DNA from: Trametes villosa
Lineage: Eukaryota > Basidiomycota > Agaricomycetes > Polyporales > Polyporaceae
NCBI GenBank assembly: GCA_002964805.2
Contig: PUDQ02000024.1
Location: 186,001-250,000 of the forward strand
Length of the DNA: 64,000 bases
Direction of reading: 5' to 3'
Under the pieces are notes generated by a model. That model worked only from the letters and a program-made list of their open reading frames with translations, had not been told where the DNA came from and made no database searches. Shown one piece after another: positions 1-11,504 of the stretch. Numbering within the stretch: position 1 is the stretch's first letter; every line of letters starts with the position of its first letter. The position numbers and the translations under genes were made by a program.

Positions 1-372
1 ATCACGCTCGCCGCTCTCGCCCCGCTTGCGCAGCAGTGCCGCACCCTGCACACGCTCGAGCTACACCTGAACGCCGAGGCGGTCCCATCTGAGGAGGACA
101 CTGCGCGACTGCTGCCGCAGCCGAGCGAGTGCCGGCTGCACTCGCTCGCGGTGCTCGATGCGCCGATTGGGAGCGGAGAGGGCGTGGCGGGGTTCTTGCA
201 GAAGCTGTTCCCGCGGCTGCACAAGGTCGAGCACAAGGGGTGGGTCGTGTTTCGTGCGGATGAGCGGAAGGCGTTTGACGAGAGGTGGAAGGTCGTGAGT
301 GGGTTGGTCTCCGGAAAGGGGGCGCGCAAGCCGGTGTCGGTCTCGTCCGCGGACTCAGATGCTTCTCAGTAG
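1..372 (+). CDS. F-box-like/leucine-rich protein, C-terminal fragment (partial at window edge)
   Basis: The reading frame is open from base 1 and stops at TAG 370-372. The 123 visible residues align closely with the last 120 or so residues of the complete gene at 1133-2810; both contain LAPLAQQCRTLHTLELHLN-like and APIGSGEGVAGFLQKLFPR-like blocks. The similarity continues into the 3' flank, where both carry a run reading roughly AAGTACAAGTGCATATGCC, so this is a tandem duplicate and not a shared domain. The 5' part, with any F-box, lies outside the window. I infer a fungal F-box/LRR adaptor; the alternative is a decayed copy, but no frameshift or stop is visible in this part. Confidence 0.7.
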   Translation: MTLAALAPLAQQCRTLHTLELHLNAEAVPSEEDTARLLPQPSECRLHSLAVLDAPIGSGEGVAGFLQKLFPRLHKVEHKGWVVFRADERKAFDERWKVVSGLVSGKGARKPVSVSSADSDASQ

Positions 373-1132
373 TATGTCATGCCTATGTCGCTGCCCTCAT
401 CTCGTCTCTCTTCGGCCACAAGAACCTGTACAAGTGCAAGTACATATGCCACCACACCTCTCATGCAACCGGATTATGTATACATATGTATATACGCCTA
501 TGCGCCAGCTCTTCATACTTATTTATCGCGTTAATCTCAACATAAATCCTTTCACGATCGTGATGTTTATGCGCGGTTGGAGGGAAAACGGAGTCGTCGC
601 GTAGCAGCTGCCATATGGGCGTCTACGTACCACCTTCTCCACGAACCACCATCTACTACTATTGCGCATGCCTTTCTTGAATCACCCTACAGAGATCGTG
701 CCGGGATAATTTTGTAGCTCCTCGTGTGCTGCTTAGTGTCGAACATTGGGTAAATCGCCACATCCAAGCGCTAACCAAGTGGCAGGAGGTAACATTGCGC
801 CACACCACTTGTTGCACGCTGTAGTCGGACAAAGCGGTCGAGTAGCCACTAGTGATCTGAACAGTGTCTTCGGGTGCTTTTCCCGGCGGTGTCAACGCTG
901 CGCGCAAGCCACATTGAACGCGCCACCGGGGACGTCCAAGCGCATGTATGGGGAGTGTATATAGGTACCCGTTTCTCTTTTGTGGAAGAGTGTCTTTTTG
1001 TCTGCCTTTGCACTAGCATCTCTCTCCCCGTAACTCCTCCTCAAACACCCAGCACAGGTGGGTTATTTCACTACGTCCTACTGTTCAATGGGTGCTGATC
1101 CTAACCGTGGCGTGTCCGATAGGACAACAGTC
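373..1132 (+). other. Intergenic region between the two F-box-like copies
   Basis: No supported gene. The left part is the 3' flank of the truncated copy. The right part should hold the promoter of the gene starting at 1133; a TATATA element lies at 958-963, about 170 bases upstream of that ATG. Confidence 0.5.
958..963 (+). promoter_or_regulatory. TATA-like element of the F-box-like gene
   Basis: TATATA followed by GG, about 170 bases before the ATG at 1133. The spacing fits a fungal core promoter. This is seen only as a motif. Confidence 0.35.
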
Positions 1133-2810
1133 ATGAACCGCATGCCACACTCTGCCGTGTACCGCTGCTTACTTGTCGGCGAGCTCTTCCAGATCGTAAC
1201 CGACTTGCTCAACCGATCGCATAGCAAAGGCTCTCTCGCTTCGCTCGCTCAGGTTTGCAAGACGTTTAACGAAGCGACCATACCCACTCTCTGGAAGTTC
1301 CAAACTAGCTTGGTCCCGCTGTTGCGACTGTTCCCGGCCGATACGTGGATGGAGGTTCCGCACACGAGGAGAGGAAAAGTCCTGGTGCGTCCGTGACATT
1401 TAGCCACGTCCGCCACACGCCGTCTAATTAACTCCATTCTAGCAAATCATGAAGCCCGACAAGCTCGAGTGGACACGCTTCCGCCACTACGCCCAACACG
1501 TCCGGCATCTTTTCTGGAATGACCGAGAGGACGTTTCGCCCCTTGCGCTCGAGGCGCTCTCCCTCTACCGTCCCGCCGGGCAGCCGCTCCTCCCGCGCCT
1601 CCGCTTCCTCGACTGGCACGACCTGCGCCAGCCGTACTTCTCCTATATCCACCTATTCATCACGCCCTCGCTGCGGCGGCTCGAGTTCACGCCGCCCGAC
1701 TTCGCGCCACCGGACACGATAGCGCTCCTCGAGCATGCGGGCTCGACGTGTCCGCACCTCGAGGAGCTCTCGATCTACAGCGACGACGTCGACCCTGATG
1801 CGCCCGAGTTCACGGGCCTGCTTAGCGACGCACTCGTGCGGCTCATCCGCGGGCTACCGGAGCTGACGGACTTCAAGAGCGGTGCGTACGTGTCGGTGGA
1901 CTGCGTGGAGGCGCTCGCGCAGGTCCCGCGGCTGGCGCTGCTCGAGATGCGCATCCTGCCCGAGGAGATGGCGAAGGTCGCGGCGTCGGCGGTGTGCTGC
2001 GCCCCCGAGGGGCGGCCGTTTAGCGAGCTTGAGACGCTGTCGCTCATGTTGGAGGAGATGGGCGCGAGCTCGAAGACGTTCCTCGGCTCCGTGCGGAGCT
2101 CGAAGGTGTACGATCTGTTCATACAGTGCTTCTACCAGCCGGAGACGCACGTGGTCAAGGAGCACCTCGACGCGGCCACGCGCGCCCCGTATGGCCGCTC
2201 ATTAGTCTCCCTACAACTCGACCTCGAGCACCCCGAGTTCGAGGACGATCCTGTCCCGGTGTTGGACGTCGGCGAGGCTCTCCAGCCGCTCTACGCTTCG
2301 CCCCACCTCTACACCGTCGTCGTCAAGAGCCACGCGCTCTTCACACGGGCCGAAACACTCAAGGACATAGCGAACGCCTGGCGCGACCTCGGGCTCCTCT
2401 CCATTGTTGGCTTCCTGCCGCACCCCGAAGACGTGCCATGCGCCTCGCTCGCTGCCCTCGCGCCGCTTGCGCGGCAGTGCCTCACCCTGCACACGCTCGA
2501 GCTGCACCTGAATGCTGAGGTAGTCCCATCCGAAGAGGACACTGCGCGACTGCTGCCGCAGCCTTCGCAGTGCCGGCTGAGCTCGCTCACGGTGCTCGAC
2601 GCGCCGATTGGGAGCGGGCAGGGGGCGGCGGGCTTCTTGCAGAAGCTATTCCCGAGGATACACAAAGTTGAGCACTGCGGGTGGGCGTCGCTTCGCGGCG
2701 ATGGGCGGAAGGCGTTCGATAAGAAGTGGAAATGCGTGCATGGGATCGTTTCTGGAGAACGGGGGGACCAGGAGATCTCGCTCTCGTCCACCGCCGATGG
2801 TTTCCAATAA
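1133..2810 (+). CDS. F-box-like protein with leucine-rich body (complete tandem copy)
   Basis: Two exons, 1133-1384 and 1443-2810, joined in phase 0 across a 58-nt GT-AG intron; 539 residues. The N-terminus (residues 6-50) resembles the degenerate F-box of mushroom proteins: an HSAVYRCLLVGELFQIVTDLL-type helix followed by SLASLAQVCKTFNEATIPTLW. The rest is rich in leucine and spaced like irregular leucine-rich repeats (LRFLDWHDLRQ, HLEELSIYSDD, LETLSLMLEEM). F-box proteins link targets to SCF ubiquitin ligases; here the target is unknown. The ATG at 1133 is chosen because the F-box-like segment follows directly; an upstream in-frame ATG at 1088 exists. The fragment at 1-372 is its tandem paralogue. 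Confidence 0.85.
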
Positions 2811-3398
2811 TGTCTGAATTTGTTCATGCCGATGTCTTCGTTCCGCCTCTCTGATTCTGCTTCAAGTACAAGTGCATATGCCGCCACACCTACCCTATGC
2901 ACATCATGATGTGCCGACTACTCATGCTAATACATTGCATCAAATACGCCTTGTAGGCCTTGGCAGAACACCCAGCAAAAAAAAGTACCTGGGGCCATAT
3001 AGCCAGAAGGTCGCCTGTCCAGAGGGTTCCTGGACAAGGGTCACCGCGCTGCACTGCATTGAATTTGCATTGACGATATGAAGCAGATCTCGATTGGGTA
3101 CGTGCAGATCGCCAGATCGATAGACATCGCTTCCCCAGCTGCAGCCATGCCCATCCTCCGCAGAGTCCACCGTCATTCTCTTCTGTTCCGCTGGCTTGCC
3201 ACCACATAACGCCGTCTCGCTATTCATCGCACGTTCGTACGCATAACACACACTCGCGAGCGCAGATCCTCCGACATCCGGCCTGCAACTCCTCTCGTCC
3301 CTAACCCGCACTCGTCTCCGTACGCAATCGATTACTAGCAGTCGCCTACCCCGCACACCAAGCCCCGAGCATCGCACAGCACACGCGCACCACCCGCC
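2811..3398 (+). other. Intergenic region with 3' flank and PMI promoter
   Basis: No supported gene. The left part is shared with the 3' flank of the copy ending at 372. The right part is the upstream region of the isomerase gene; I see no clear TATA box near its ATG. Confidence 0.4.
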
Positions 3399-4955
3399 AT
3401 GGCCACCGTCTTCAAGCTCCTGCCCACCACGCAGCAGTACGACTGGGGCAAGATCGGCCTCTCCTCCAAGGTCGCGCAGTACGCCGCGGCGTGCAAGCTC
3501 CCCGGCTTCGCGCTCGACGAGAACACGCCCTATGCCGAAGTAAGTCTTCCCCCTCTCCTCCTCCCCATCCTCCCCACTTTCCTACCGTCCCCGAAATCAC
3601 GCGCTGACGACGCAGACGTGCCCTGCCCTCAGCTATGGATGGGCACGCACCACACCTCGCCCTCGCGCCTCCTCGACGGCTCAAAGCTCTCCGACCGGCT
3701 CGCCGCGCGCCCGGCGCTGATGGGCGCGCGCGTCGTCGAGCGGTTCCGCGCCGCGGGCGCGGCGGACGGCAACCTGCCCTTCCTCTTCAAGGTGCTCGCG
3801 ATCGGGAAGGCGCTCAGCATCCAGACGCACCCGGACAAGGCGATGGCGGAGAGGCTGCACGCGGAGCGGCCAGACGTGTACAAGGGTGCGTGTATGCCCC
3901 CTTGCTCCCCTGCCCCTTCGCACACCTCTTCCTACGTCGTTCGCGGATACTCATGTACGGACGCGCGTGCAGATGCCAACCACAAGCCGGAGATGGCGCT
4001 CGCGCTCACGCCGTTCCAGGCGCTGTGCGGCTTCCTGCCGCTCCCCCGCATCGCCACCTACCTCTCCTCCGTGCCCGAGTTCGCCGCGCTCGTCCCCCAG
4101 ACCATCACCGCGCAATTCCAGTCCATCGCGTCTTCCTCGGCGGACCCGACCGGCCCCGAAGCGAAGGCGGCGCTCAAGGACGTGTTCTCCGCGGTCATGA
4201 CCGCGGACGCGGCGCTCTTCCAGCCGCAGCTCGAGAAGCTTGTGCACCGTTATGAGGGCGGGGAGGGGGTGCAGGGCGCGGAGAGGGACGTGCAGGAGCT
4301 CGTTGTGCGCCTGCATAGCCAGTTTCCGGGCGATATTGGGGTGTTCTGCGCGTTCGTGCTCAACCACCTTACGCTCAAGCCTGGCGAGGCGATCTTCCTC
4401 GCGGCGGGCGAGCCGCACGCGTACGTTGCCGGAGGTACGTCCAAAGTGCACTCTTCCTATTCTATGTGTATGCTGAATCGTTAATTGCACTCGTCTGAAG
4501 ACATCGTCGAATGCATGGCGACCTCGGACAACGTCATCCGCGCGGGGCTCACGCCCAAGCTGCGCGACGTGCCCAACCTCGTCGCCGGGCTCACCTACAA
4601 CTCCTCGCCCGCCGAGAAGCACCTCGTCCAGCCGCGCGCCTTCGCCTCCTCCCCCGACGCCCCCTCCTCGCACAGCACGCTGTACGACCCGCCGATCCCC
4701 GAGTTCGCGGTCGTGCGCACGGAGCTCGGCGCAGGCGGACGCGAGCAGCACCGCGCGGTCGACGGCCCGAGCATCGCGATCGTGACGGAGGGGCGCGGCG
4801 CGGTGACGTGGGGCGGCGAGGGGGAGGACGGGCAGGAGGGGGAGAGGCTGGAGGTGGGGCAGGGGGAGGTGTTCTTCGTGGGCGCGGGCCAGGAGGTTGC
4901 GGTCGAGGCGGAGGGGCGGGTGGTCATCCACCGGGCGTTCGTGGAGGCAAACTGA
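3399..4955 (+). CDS. PMI40: Mannose-6-phosphate isomerase, type I
   Basis: Interconverts fructose-6-phosphate and mannose-6-phosphate, feeding GDP-mannose for protein glycosylation and cell-wall mannan; a cytosolic zinc enzyme. Exons 3399-3539, 3633-3885, 3973-4434 and 4501-4955 join in phase to 436 residues, a normal length for fungal type I enzymes. Visible family blocks in order: QQYDWGKIG near the N-terminus; ELWMGTHHTSPSR across intron 1; SIQTHPDKAMAE (zinc-binding Gln and His); NHKPEMALALTPF (zinc-binding Glu); LKPGEAIFLAAGEPHAYVAG (zinc-binding His); then DIVECMATSDNVIRAGLTPK across intron 3. Intron 2 splits the aspartate codon before ANHKPEM. The neighbours suggest no cluster. The ATG at 3399 is preceded by CCGCC, a good fungal start context. 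Confidence 0.96.
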
Positions 4956-6717
4956 GCTCGTACACGCACACGGGGTGGGTGCGGGAGAAGCTGAAGACTG
5001 AAGATTGTTGTACAAGTATGCATCAAACGCGCCCGCGGACGGGCGCAAAAAGATTTTGTAGCGTTGTACTAGTGCTTGCTCGAGGTCACCAGCTCGGGCG
5101 AGAGCGGTTGCCTGTACGTACGCTGGTGATGTATAGACGCCTTGAGGCTCTCTGGGTGCGGTGTGCGATGATGTCCTCGAAGTCGGACTCGGAGGATCCC
5201 GGTGTATTGCTGATCTTCGTACTGTACCTGCGGTGTCGTCGGATCGCGACCGGAGGAAGTGTGCCCTTACCGGAGGCCGTCCGCTCATGCAACAACTTCG
5301 GCGCGCGCTGCGTAGATGCCCAGGGTCTTCGAAGTTCTATCATTGGAATATCGCGGGTGTGCACATGAGAACATCGATGGTTGTGCGATTTGTATACGCC
5401 CGGATTCACGGCAGCTATTCGATTCTGCTCGAGGTTGAGATGGCCAGCATGGTCCGGACTCCAGAGTAACTCTATTCTCGTACCCCGAACGGTGTAGACT
5501 CGCACCCCACCACCGCAGAAAACACAGTAACTCTCGCTCACAGATGGTGTTTTCTGCGGTGGTGGGGTGCGAGTCTACACCTCGGGGTACGAGACCAAGT
5601 AACTCTCACTCACGGATGACTTTACAAGACGCTGTGAGTAAGGCCGACAGGAATATGATGGTGGCGCGTTCGAACGACTCTCATTTTCTCCCATCTGTCT
5701 GGGGGGCTTGGCCGTAATTCTCGAACCCTTGCGCCTCCCGAACATCGCGATTCATAGGGCTTTGCTCAAAACAATTGGGGTCGCCTTCGCTTTCTCGATT
5801 CCCGGTGTTATCGATATCTGCAGCGATGTGGGATATCCACGGAAGACGTTCTTACAGCCACCGCACTGGTAACGCCGACGGGGATACTGATATCCGCCCG
5901 CACGTCTTCTGTCTTCTTTCCGTGTTGTGCAGCCTCAGCAGCATCTACGCATCGCACAGCTATAGAGAGACGAAGATGACAGGACGTGCAGGACGGGCGA
6001 CGCGAGGCTGACGTTGGCCGGCGGAGGAGCCTGCTCCGGGATGGGCGGCGAGGCGAAGAGGACCCGAGCGATCGTCTGCGGGAGCGGCCGATCGACCTCC
6101 GCACCGGAGTGACGCACGCTTCCTTTCCCCAGGGCCCCACACACCGACCTGTCCACCGACCCGGCCTCGCCCTACTCCAGAATTTGAGTGCAACCATCCG
6201 GGGCTGTACACCGTCCCCCTCCGGCTCCGGGGCTTCAGAACGCCCTGCGCACCCAATTGCACGCGCAGCAGCAGACCGGGGGATCATGGATGCTCGTGCA
6301 TATAGAGGACCCCGCTGGCTCTCGGTGGCGGGTTTGCTCCGCCGATTCCACCCCTCCGCCACGGTCAGCCTCCTGCCCTGGTTCCTATCTGGTCAGCGGT
6401 CGGCGGTCAGCGCAGAGGCGGCAATGAGACCGAGTGCATACGACCTGTCAGCCTGCTAAAACTTCCTTCCGGCCGAGAATTCGACGCTCCTGTCAGCCCA
6501 GCACGCTAAGCCCGCCACACCCCTTACAGCTTAGCCCTTGGGGCTGCCCTGCCCTGCCAGTGCCCACCCCAGCCCGGGCTCGCCGACTCGCTCGCAGTCT
6601 GTGGCGCGCCTTGCCAACGTTAACTCTCTGCTGCGTCCCCTCTCTTGCTGCCTCCTCGCTGCGGCTGGTTCTGACGACTGTTCACGACACCCCACCGGTA
6701 GTACTCGCTAGGGGCCC
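4956..6717. other. Intergenic region between PMI and the DUF6533-type gene
   Basis: About 1.76 kb with no supported gene. It contains the fold-back repeat at 5464-5618. The open frames here are short and have no recognisable content. Confidence 0.4.
5464..5618. repeat. Fold-back (hairpin) repeat with three short direct repeats
   Basis: Arm 1 (5477-5525) and arm 2 (5547-5593) are near-perfect reverse complements, sharing for example GTAGACTCGCACCCCACCAC and its complement. They are separated by 21 nt. The nonamer AGTAACTCT occurs three times: 5464-5472, in the loop at 5526-5534, and at 5598-5606. The last two are followed by similar C(A/G)CTCAC(A/G)GATG tails. This could be a small MITE-like element or a hairpin transcript; no coding content is seen. 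Confidence 0.75.
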
Positions 6718-8466
6718 ATGATGTCCAGCTACTTCGACGAGGCGCTCCTCCTCGAAGCCCTCCCCACCATCCAGAAGACGCGGTATGCGGAGCGTGCGTA
6801 GCAAGCTTCACACTCTAAAGCGAACAGCTTCTCTGACAGATGCGCAGTGGCCAGCACCATCATCATCATCTTTGATCACCGTAAGTCGTGTGCGCCTGTA
6901 TATGCGCCTGCGGGACGCGCCTCAACATTGTTTGACTTTTGCCCCCTCAAAGTCATCACGTTTGATCAAGAGGTGAGTGGCTGGCTGCGTCATGCCGCGG
7001 GTTCCTAACACGGCTGACGGGATGTTGACTAGGTCAATCTCATCTGGGTATGCCTACTTGCTCCTGAATGCAGCAAGGTCCCGCTCACGCGGCTTCCGCA
7101 TAACAGCGTACAAGATGGTCACTAGGAAAGGCTTTGTTCCTAATTGTGAGTACCTCCGGCCACATCGAGCGAGCCCGTCCTTACCAAGGGTACCCAGAAC
7201 CGATATTATGCCCTAGTCACAGTCATGTGAGTTCCCTTGCGCTTTCCATCATGCGTACGGCACTGACGCTGCACGACGCTTAGCTTCAACAACTATGGTC
7301 AGACCTACCGGTATCCTGTCCGTAGAATCGTGCTAACCTTCAGTACAGCCCTATTTAACACCAACCGCCTCACAGACTCCGTAAGTACCCCCTTTGCATC
7401 TATGCTCTGCACCGTGCTCACTGCACCTGATCTTGCAGTTGTACGTTAGCCCGCGCATCTCTCACTACTGCATCTCACAACGCTTCCCGCTAGCTGCCTG
7501 GCGTGGTTCAGGTGGCAAGGATGGACAGGTGTTTTCGCCTTCGTCATCACCGAACGTGAGTCCTTCCCGTGCACACTCCGATCCACGCCTAAGCTGTCCC
7601 CTCCCTGCAGTCATCCTCCAGTTGCGGCTCTACGCCCTCTACTTCCGCGACAAGCGCGTGCTGGTGTGCATGTCCCTCGTATGCCTCGGGGCCGCCGCAA
7701 GCTGCGCGTACATCATGGGCGCCGCGCTCTCCGCCATCCGCTGTACGTCCCCTCCCCTTTCCCATCCCCGCACCAAGCTCACCTCGACACCTCTGGCCCC
7801 CGCAGCGGTCGCGCTGACGCTGCCGCACACGCAGTCGACGGTGTGCATCCCGAGCGGGCTGCCCGCGCACTTCTACGCGTTCTGGATCCCGATGCTCGTG
7901 TCCGAGAGCGTGCTGTGCGGGCTCGCGCTCTTCCGCGGGTTCCGCGCGTACACGCCCGGCGCGACCGTGTTCCAGAGCGGGCGGCGCATCCTCGAGATCC
8001 TCGTCCGCGACTCGCTCTTCTACTTCGTCATGTGCGTCTCCCCTTCCCAGTCTCCCCCTCCCTCGCCCTGCGCGTGCGGATCGCTGACGCACGCGGCAGC
8101 CTCTTCGCGACGTACCTCGTGAACGCGATCCTCTTCCTCACCCGGCCGGACTCGGAGGTCGAGATCCCGATCGGCTTCGCGCTCGCGCTCTCCGTCGTGC
8201 TCTCCAACCGCCTCTGCCTCAACGTGCGCGGGTACATCCGCGCGGAGAACGCGCCGGCGACGCTGCCTGCGCGCGCGCCCGCCGCGCTCCTCTCGCTCTC
8301 CCGCGCGACGTACACCGGGTACGACGACGACGACGACGGGCACGGGCTGACGACGTTCTCGGTCGTGCACGGGGGCGCGACGGTGCTGAGCGACGTCGAG
8401 CTGCGTGAGCTGCGTGCGATGCGCGCGCAGAGCCCGACGAGGAAGCACTTCCGGACGTTCTCGTGA
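6718..8466 (+). CDS. DUF6533-type multi-pass membrane protein
   Basis: Belongs to a mushroom-expanded family of integral membrane proteins of unknown function. Recognisable parts: MMSSYFDEALLLEALPTIQKT (exon 6718-6782), ASTIIIIFDH (6840-6880), LITFDQE (6953-6972) and VNLIW (a 15-nt exon, 7033-7047), which together form the DUF6533 start; then an NRYYALVTV block near 7200 and CLAWFRWQGWTGVFAFVITE near 7500. The 3' exons are firm: 7611-7742, 7806-8031 and 8100-8466. Hydrophobic stretches suggest about seven helices. The C-terminal tail is hydrophilic, with an acidic run (five Asp) and basic residues. Exon boundaries between 7048 and 7610 are uncertain because several acceptors compete. Probably a plasma- or endomembrane sensor- or receptor-like protein, but this is inference. 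Confidence 0.8.
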
Positions 8467-9209
8467 TCCCCACTCCCCTCCCCTCCCTATCCCACATCCC
8501 TACCCCCTCCCATGTTTGCGGTTCACGGCCTGCTGTTGGCCGGGAGGGCGCCCGGGGCCGCCGTTGCGCCCGGGTATTTATGTTGTATTATTGGCTTGGT
8601 GGTACTGCTCCTGGTACGCCCCCGTTGTACCTGCGGGACACTCCTACTCGTACTGTATCCCCCCCTATATCCCCGGCCCCGCCTCCGGAGCCCTTCCTGG
8701 AGTCTGTGTTCCCTGTTGCTGTACTACATACCTACCCTGTACCCTCCTTTTTCGCGTGTCTGCAGATTCACCGTTGTCCTCGCGGAGGTTGCCTTGGCCC
8801 TTGAGTTCACGGCAAACGCGGCAGCAACAACGGTCCTCCACACTGGGCGAGACCCCTACGTGCGCCATGGGGAGATGGTCGAGTGGTCTATGCCAGGCGA
8901 CAGACCGGGGAGCAACCTTGCAGTTCCTACGATATCTGGTATCCCCTAGTACTCTCGACGCTGTACACAAAATTCTCTACGCTTTTGTACTTGTACCCGC
9001 GCTGCGAAAGTGAGATCGCACAATATCTAGTGTCTGGCGGATGGCGTTTTCTCCAAGCAGCGCACACGCGGGCTGCAGACTCGCAGTAGATTACAGATTA
9101 CATTTTTTCTTCTGCCTACGCGTACATCTCAAGGTTCTTCTATGGCGATGGCTGGAGCCTCCCGTGATGGAGGGGCTAATCCACGGGGAGACACTGTGAG
9201 GCTGGGCCT
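8467..9209. other. Convergent 3' intergenic region
   Basis: About 740 bp between the stop codons of the DUF6533-type gene and triosephosphate isomerase, which converge. No supported gene; probably 3' untranslated sequence of both. Confidence 0.45.
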
Positions 9210-10209
<1,000 letters not shown>

Positions 10210-10575
10210 TCTGGCTGGCTGTGTGTGTGGGAGAGTCGGGGGCTGTTGGGTGGGTGTACAGGAGAGAGGAGTGAGGGGACGGAGCGGGATCGATTGGCCT
10301 AATATTGCGTGAGGACTCGCCCTCTGGGTCGATCCCGGCGCGATCTCGTCGCTCCATCCATCCGAATCGCGGCGCATCTTATCTTATCGCGGGGCGGGCT
10401 TCTGTGACGCGACGCGTCTCGCCTGTGACGATACGCGTCTCGTCCTGGACGTCGACGTCCGGAGGTCGGACGTGCTCAGCGTGAAGGGTCTGTGGCGAGT
10501 GAAGAGAGCTGCCATGAGGTGGAGCACTGGGTTGCGATATAAGCTCGGCGCACTCGACGCGCCCGTCTGTCTTCA
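10210..10575. promoter_or_regulatory. Divergent promoter with MluI-box-like motifs
   Basis: Separates TPI1 (minus) from the gene at 10576 (plus). ACGCGT, the core of the MluI cell-cycle box bound by MBF in yeasts, occurs at 10412-10417 and 10433-10438 within two imperfect repeats of GTGACG...ACGCGTCTCG. TATAAG lies at 10538-10543, only about 33 bases before the ATG at 10576, so translation may start at the second ATG, 10597. The regulatory role is inference. Confidence 0.45.
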
Positions 10576-11363
10576 ATGCCCTCCATTCCCCACAAGATGG
10601 TCCTCACACCTGTCGATACTCTGAAGCGCAAGATCGCTGACGAAAACACGCCCAACTCTGCGCCTAACAAGAAGGCTCGCCAGGATGGTGGCCATGCTGC
10701 TGTGAAAGTACTCGTCAACACCATTGTCGCCAACCCCAAGTCCTTCCCCATCCCCAGCAACGACGAGGCGGTCCGACACGCTCTGGTGGACCTCGCAATG
10801 TACGCACGCGCCTGTGAACAGCAGAAGCCCGCGAGCGGCGCCCCACCCGTGCCCTCCAAGAACGCTGCTACCTCCGCAGCGGTCGCGAGGACCCCGAAGT
10901 CCAAGGAACAACTCGAGGCAGAGGCCGAAAGGATCCGACATGCCGCCCAGAAGGGAATTATCAAGCAAATGGGGGTATGTACACCGCATATATGCACCCG
11001 TATTGCCTTCTCACGCGCATATATTCAGTGGAAACCCACTTGTAAGACCGGACGGGCCAAGTGGTGTTACGACGGTATCTGCCCCGACCCAGAGGTATTC
11101 GGTGTGCTCTTGGGGCTTGGAGGACCGCCCACGTTCAAGATGAAAAGGTTCAAGGCCGACGCGTTTCAAGAGCTTATTGGGGAGCTCGACCGCTCCGTGA
11201 GGTGCGCCTCTAGATGATCTACTATATTCTCATATGCTCACCTGCACTGTGCGATAGGTACGCGACGTTGTACATCACGAGTCCCGACGTCACCGTACGC
11301 TGGACCGGCACTGGCGAGTTCAAGTTCAGCGGATCGTACGGCAAGCTCCAGTCGAAGGACTAA
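10576..11363 (+). CDS. Uncharacterised basidiomycete protein, paralogue 1
   Basis: Exons 10576-10974, 11029-11201 and 11258-11363 join in phase to 225 residues. I do not recognise a named family. The N-terminal 120 residues are hydrophilic with a lysine/arginine patch (NKKARQ) that could be a nuclear signal and a short helical segment (LVNTIVANPKSFPI). The C-terminal half is compact and conserved in the paralogue at 13904: WKPTCKTGRAKW, YDGICPDPEVFG, LLGLGGPPTFKMKRF, YATLYITSPDVTVRW, FKFSGSYGKLQ. Conserved Trp, Cys and Gly suggest a small folded domain. Intron positions and phases match the paralogue exactly, so the pair arose by duplication. The start may be 10576 or the ATG at 10597. ACGCGT motifs upstream hint at cell-cycle control. 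Confidence 0.85.
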
Positions 11364-11504
11364 GGACTTCACAAACCAGCCGCAACTTGAAGCAGATACT
11401 TCGTTCTACTGTGTATTAGTATGTTTGTTACTGTATGTGCTAGTTCAACGTTCAGGTTTCGTGCTACCCGGTCCTATCCTAGTTATACAATGTGTACGCA
11501 GTCA

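Noticed and set aside
3951..5288. 445-codon open frame on the minus strand opposite PMI
   Set aside because: It is antisense to well-supported PMI exons, is Arg/His-rich, and matches nothing; a shadow of GC-rich codon use.
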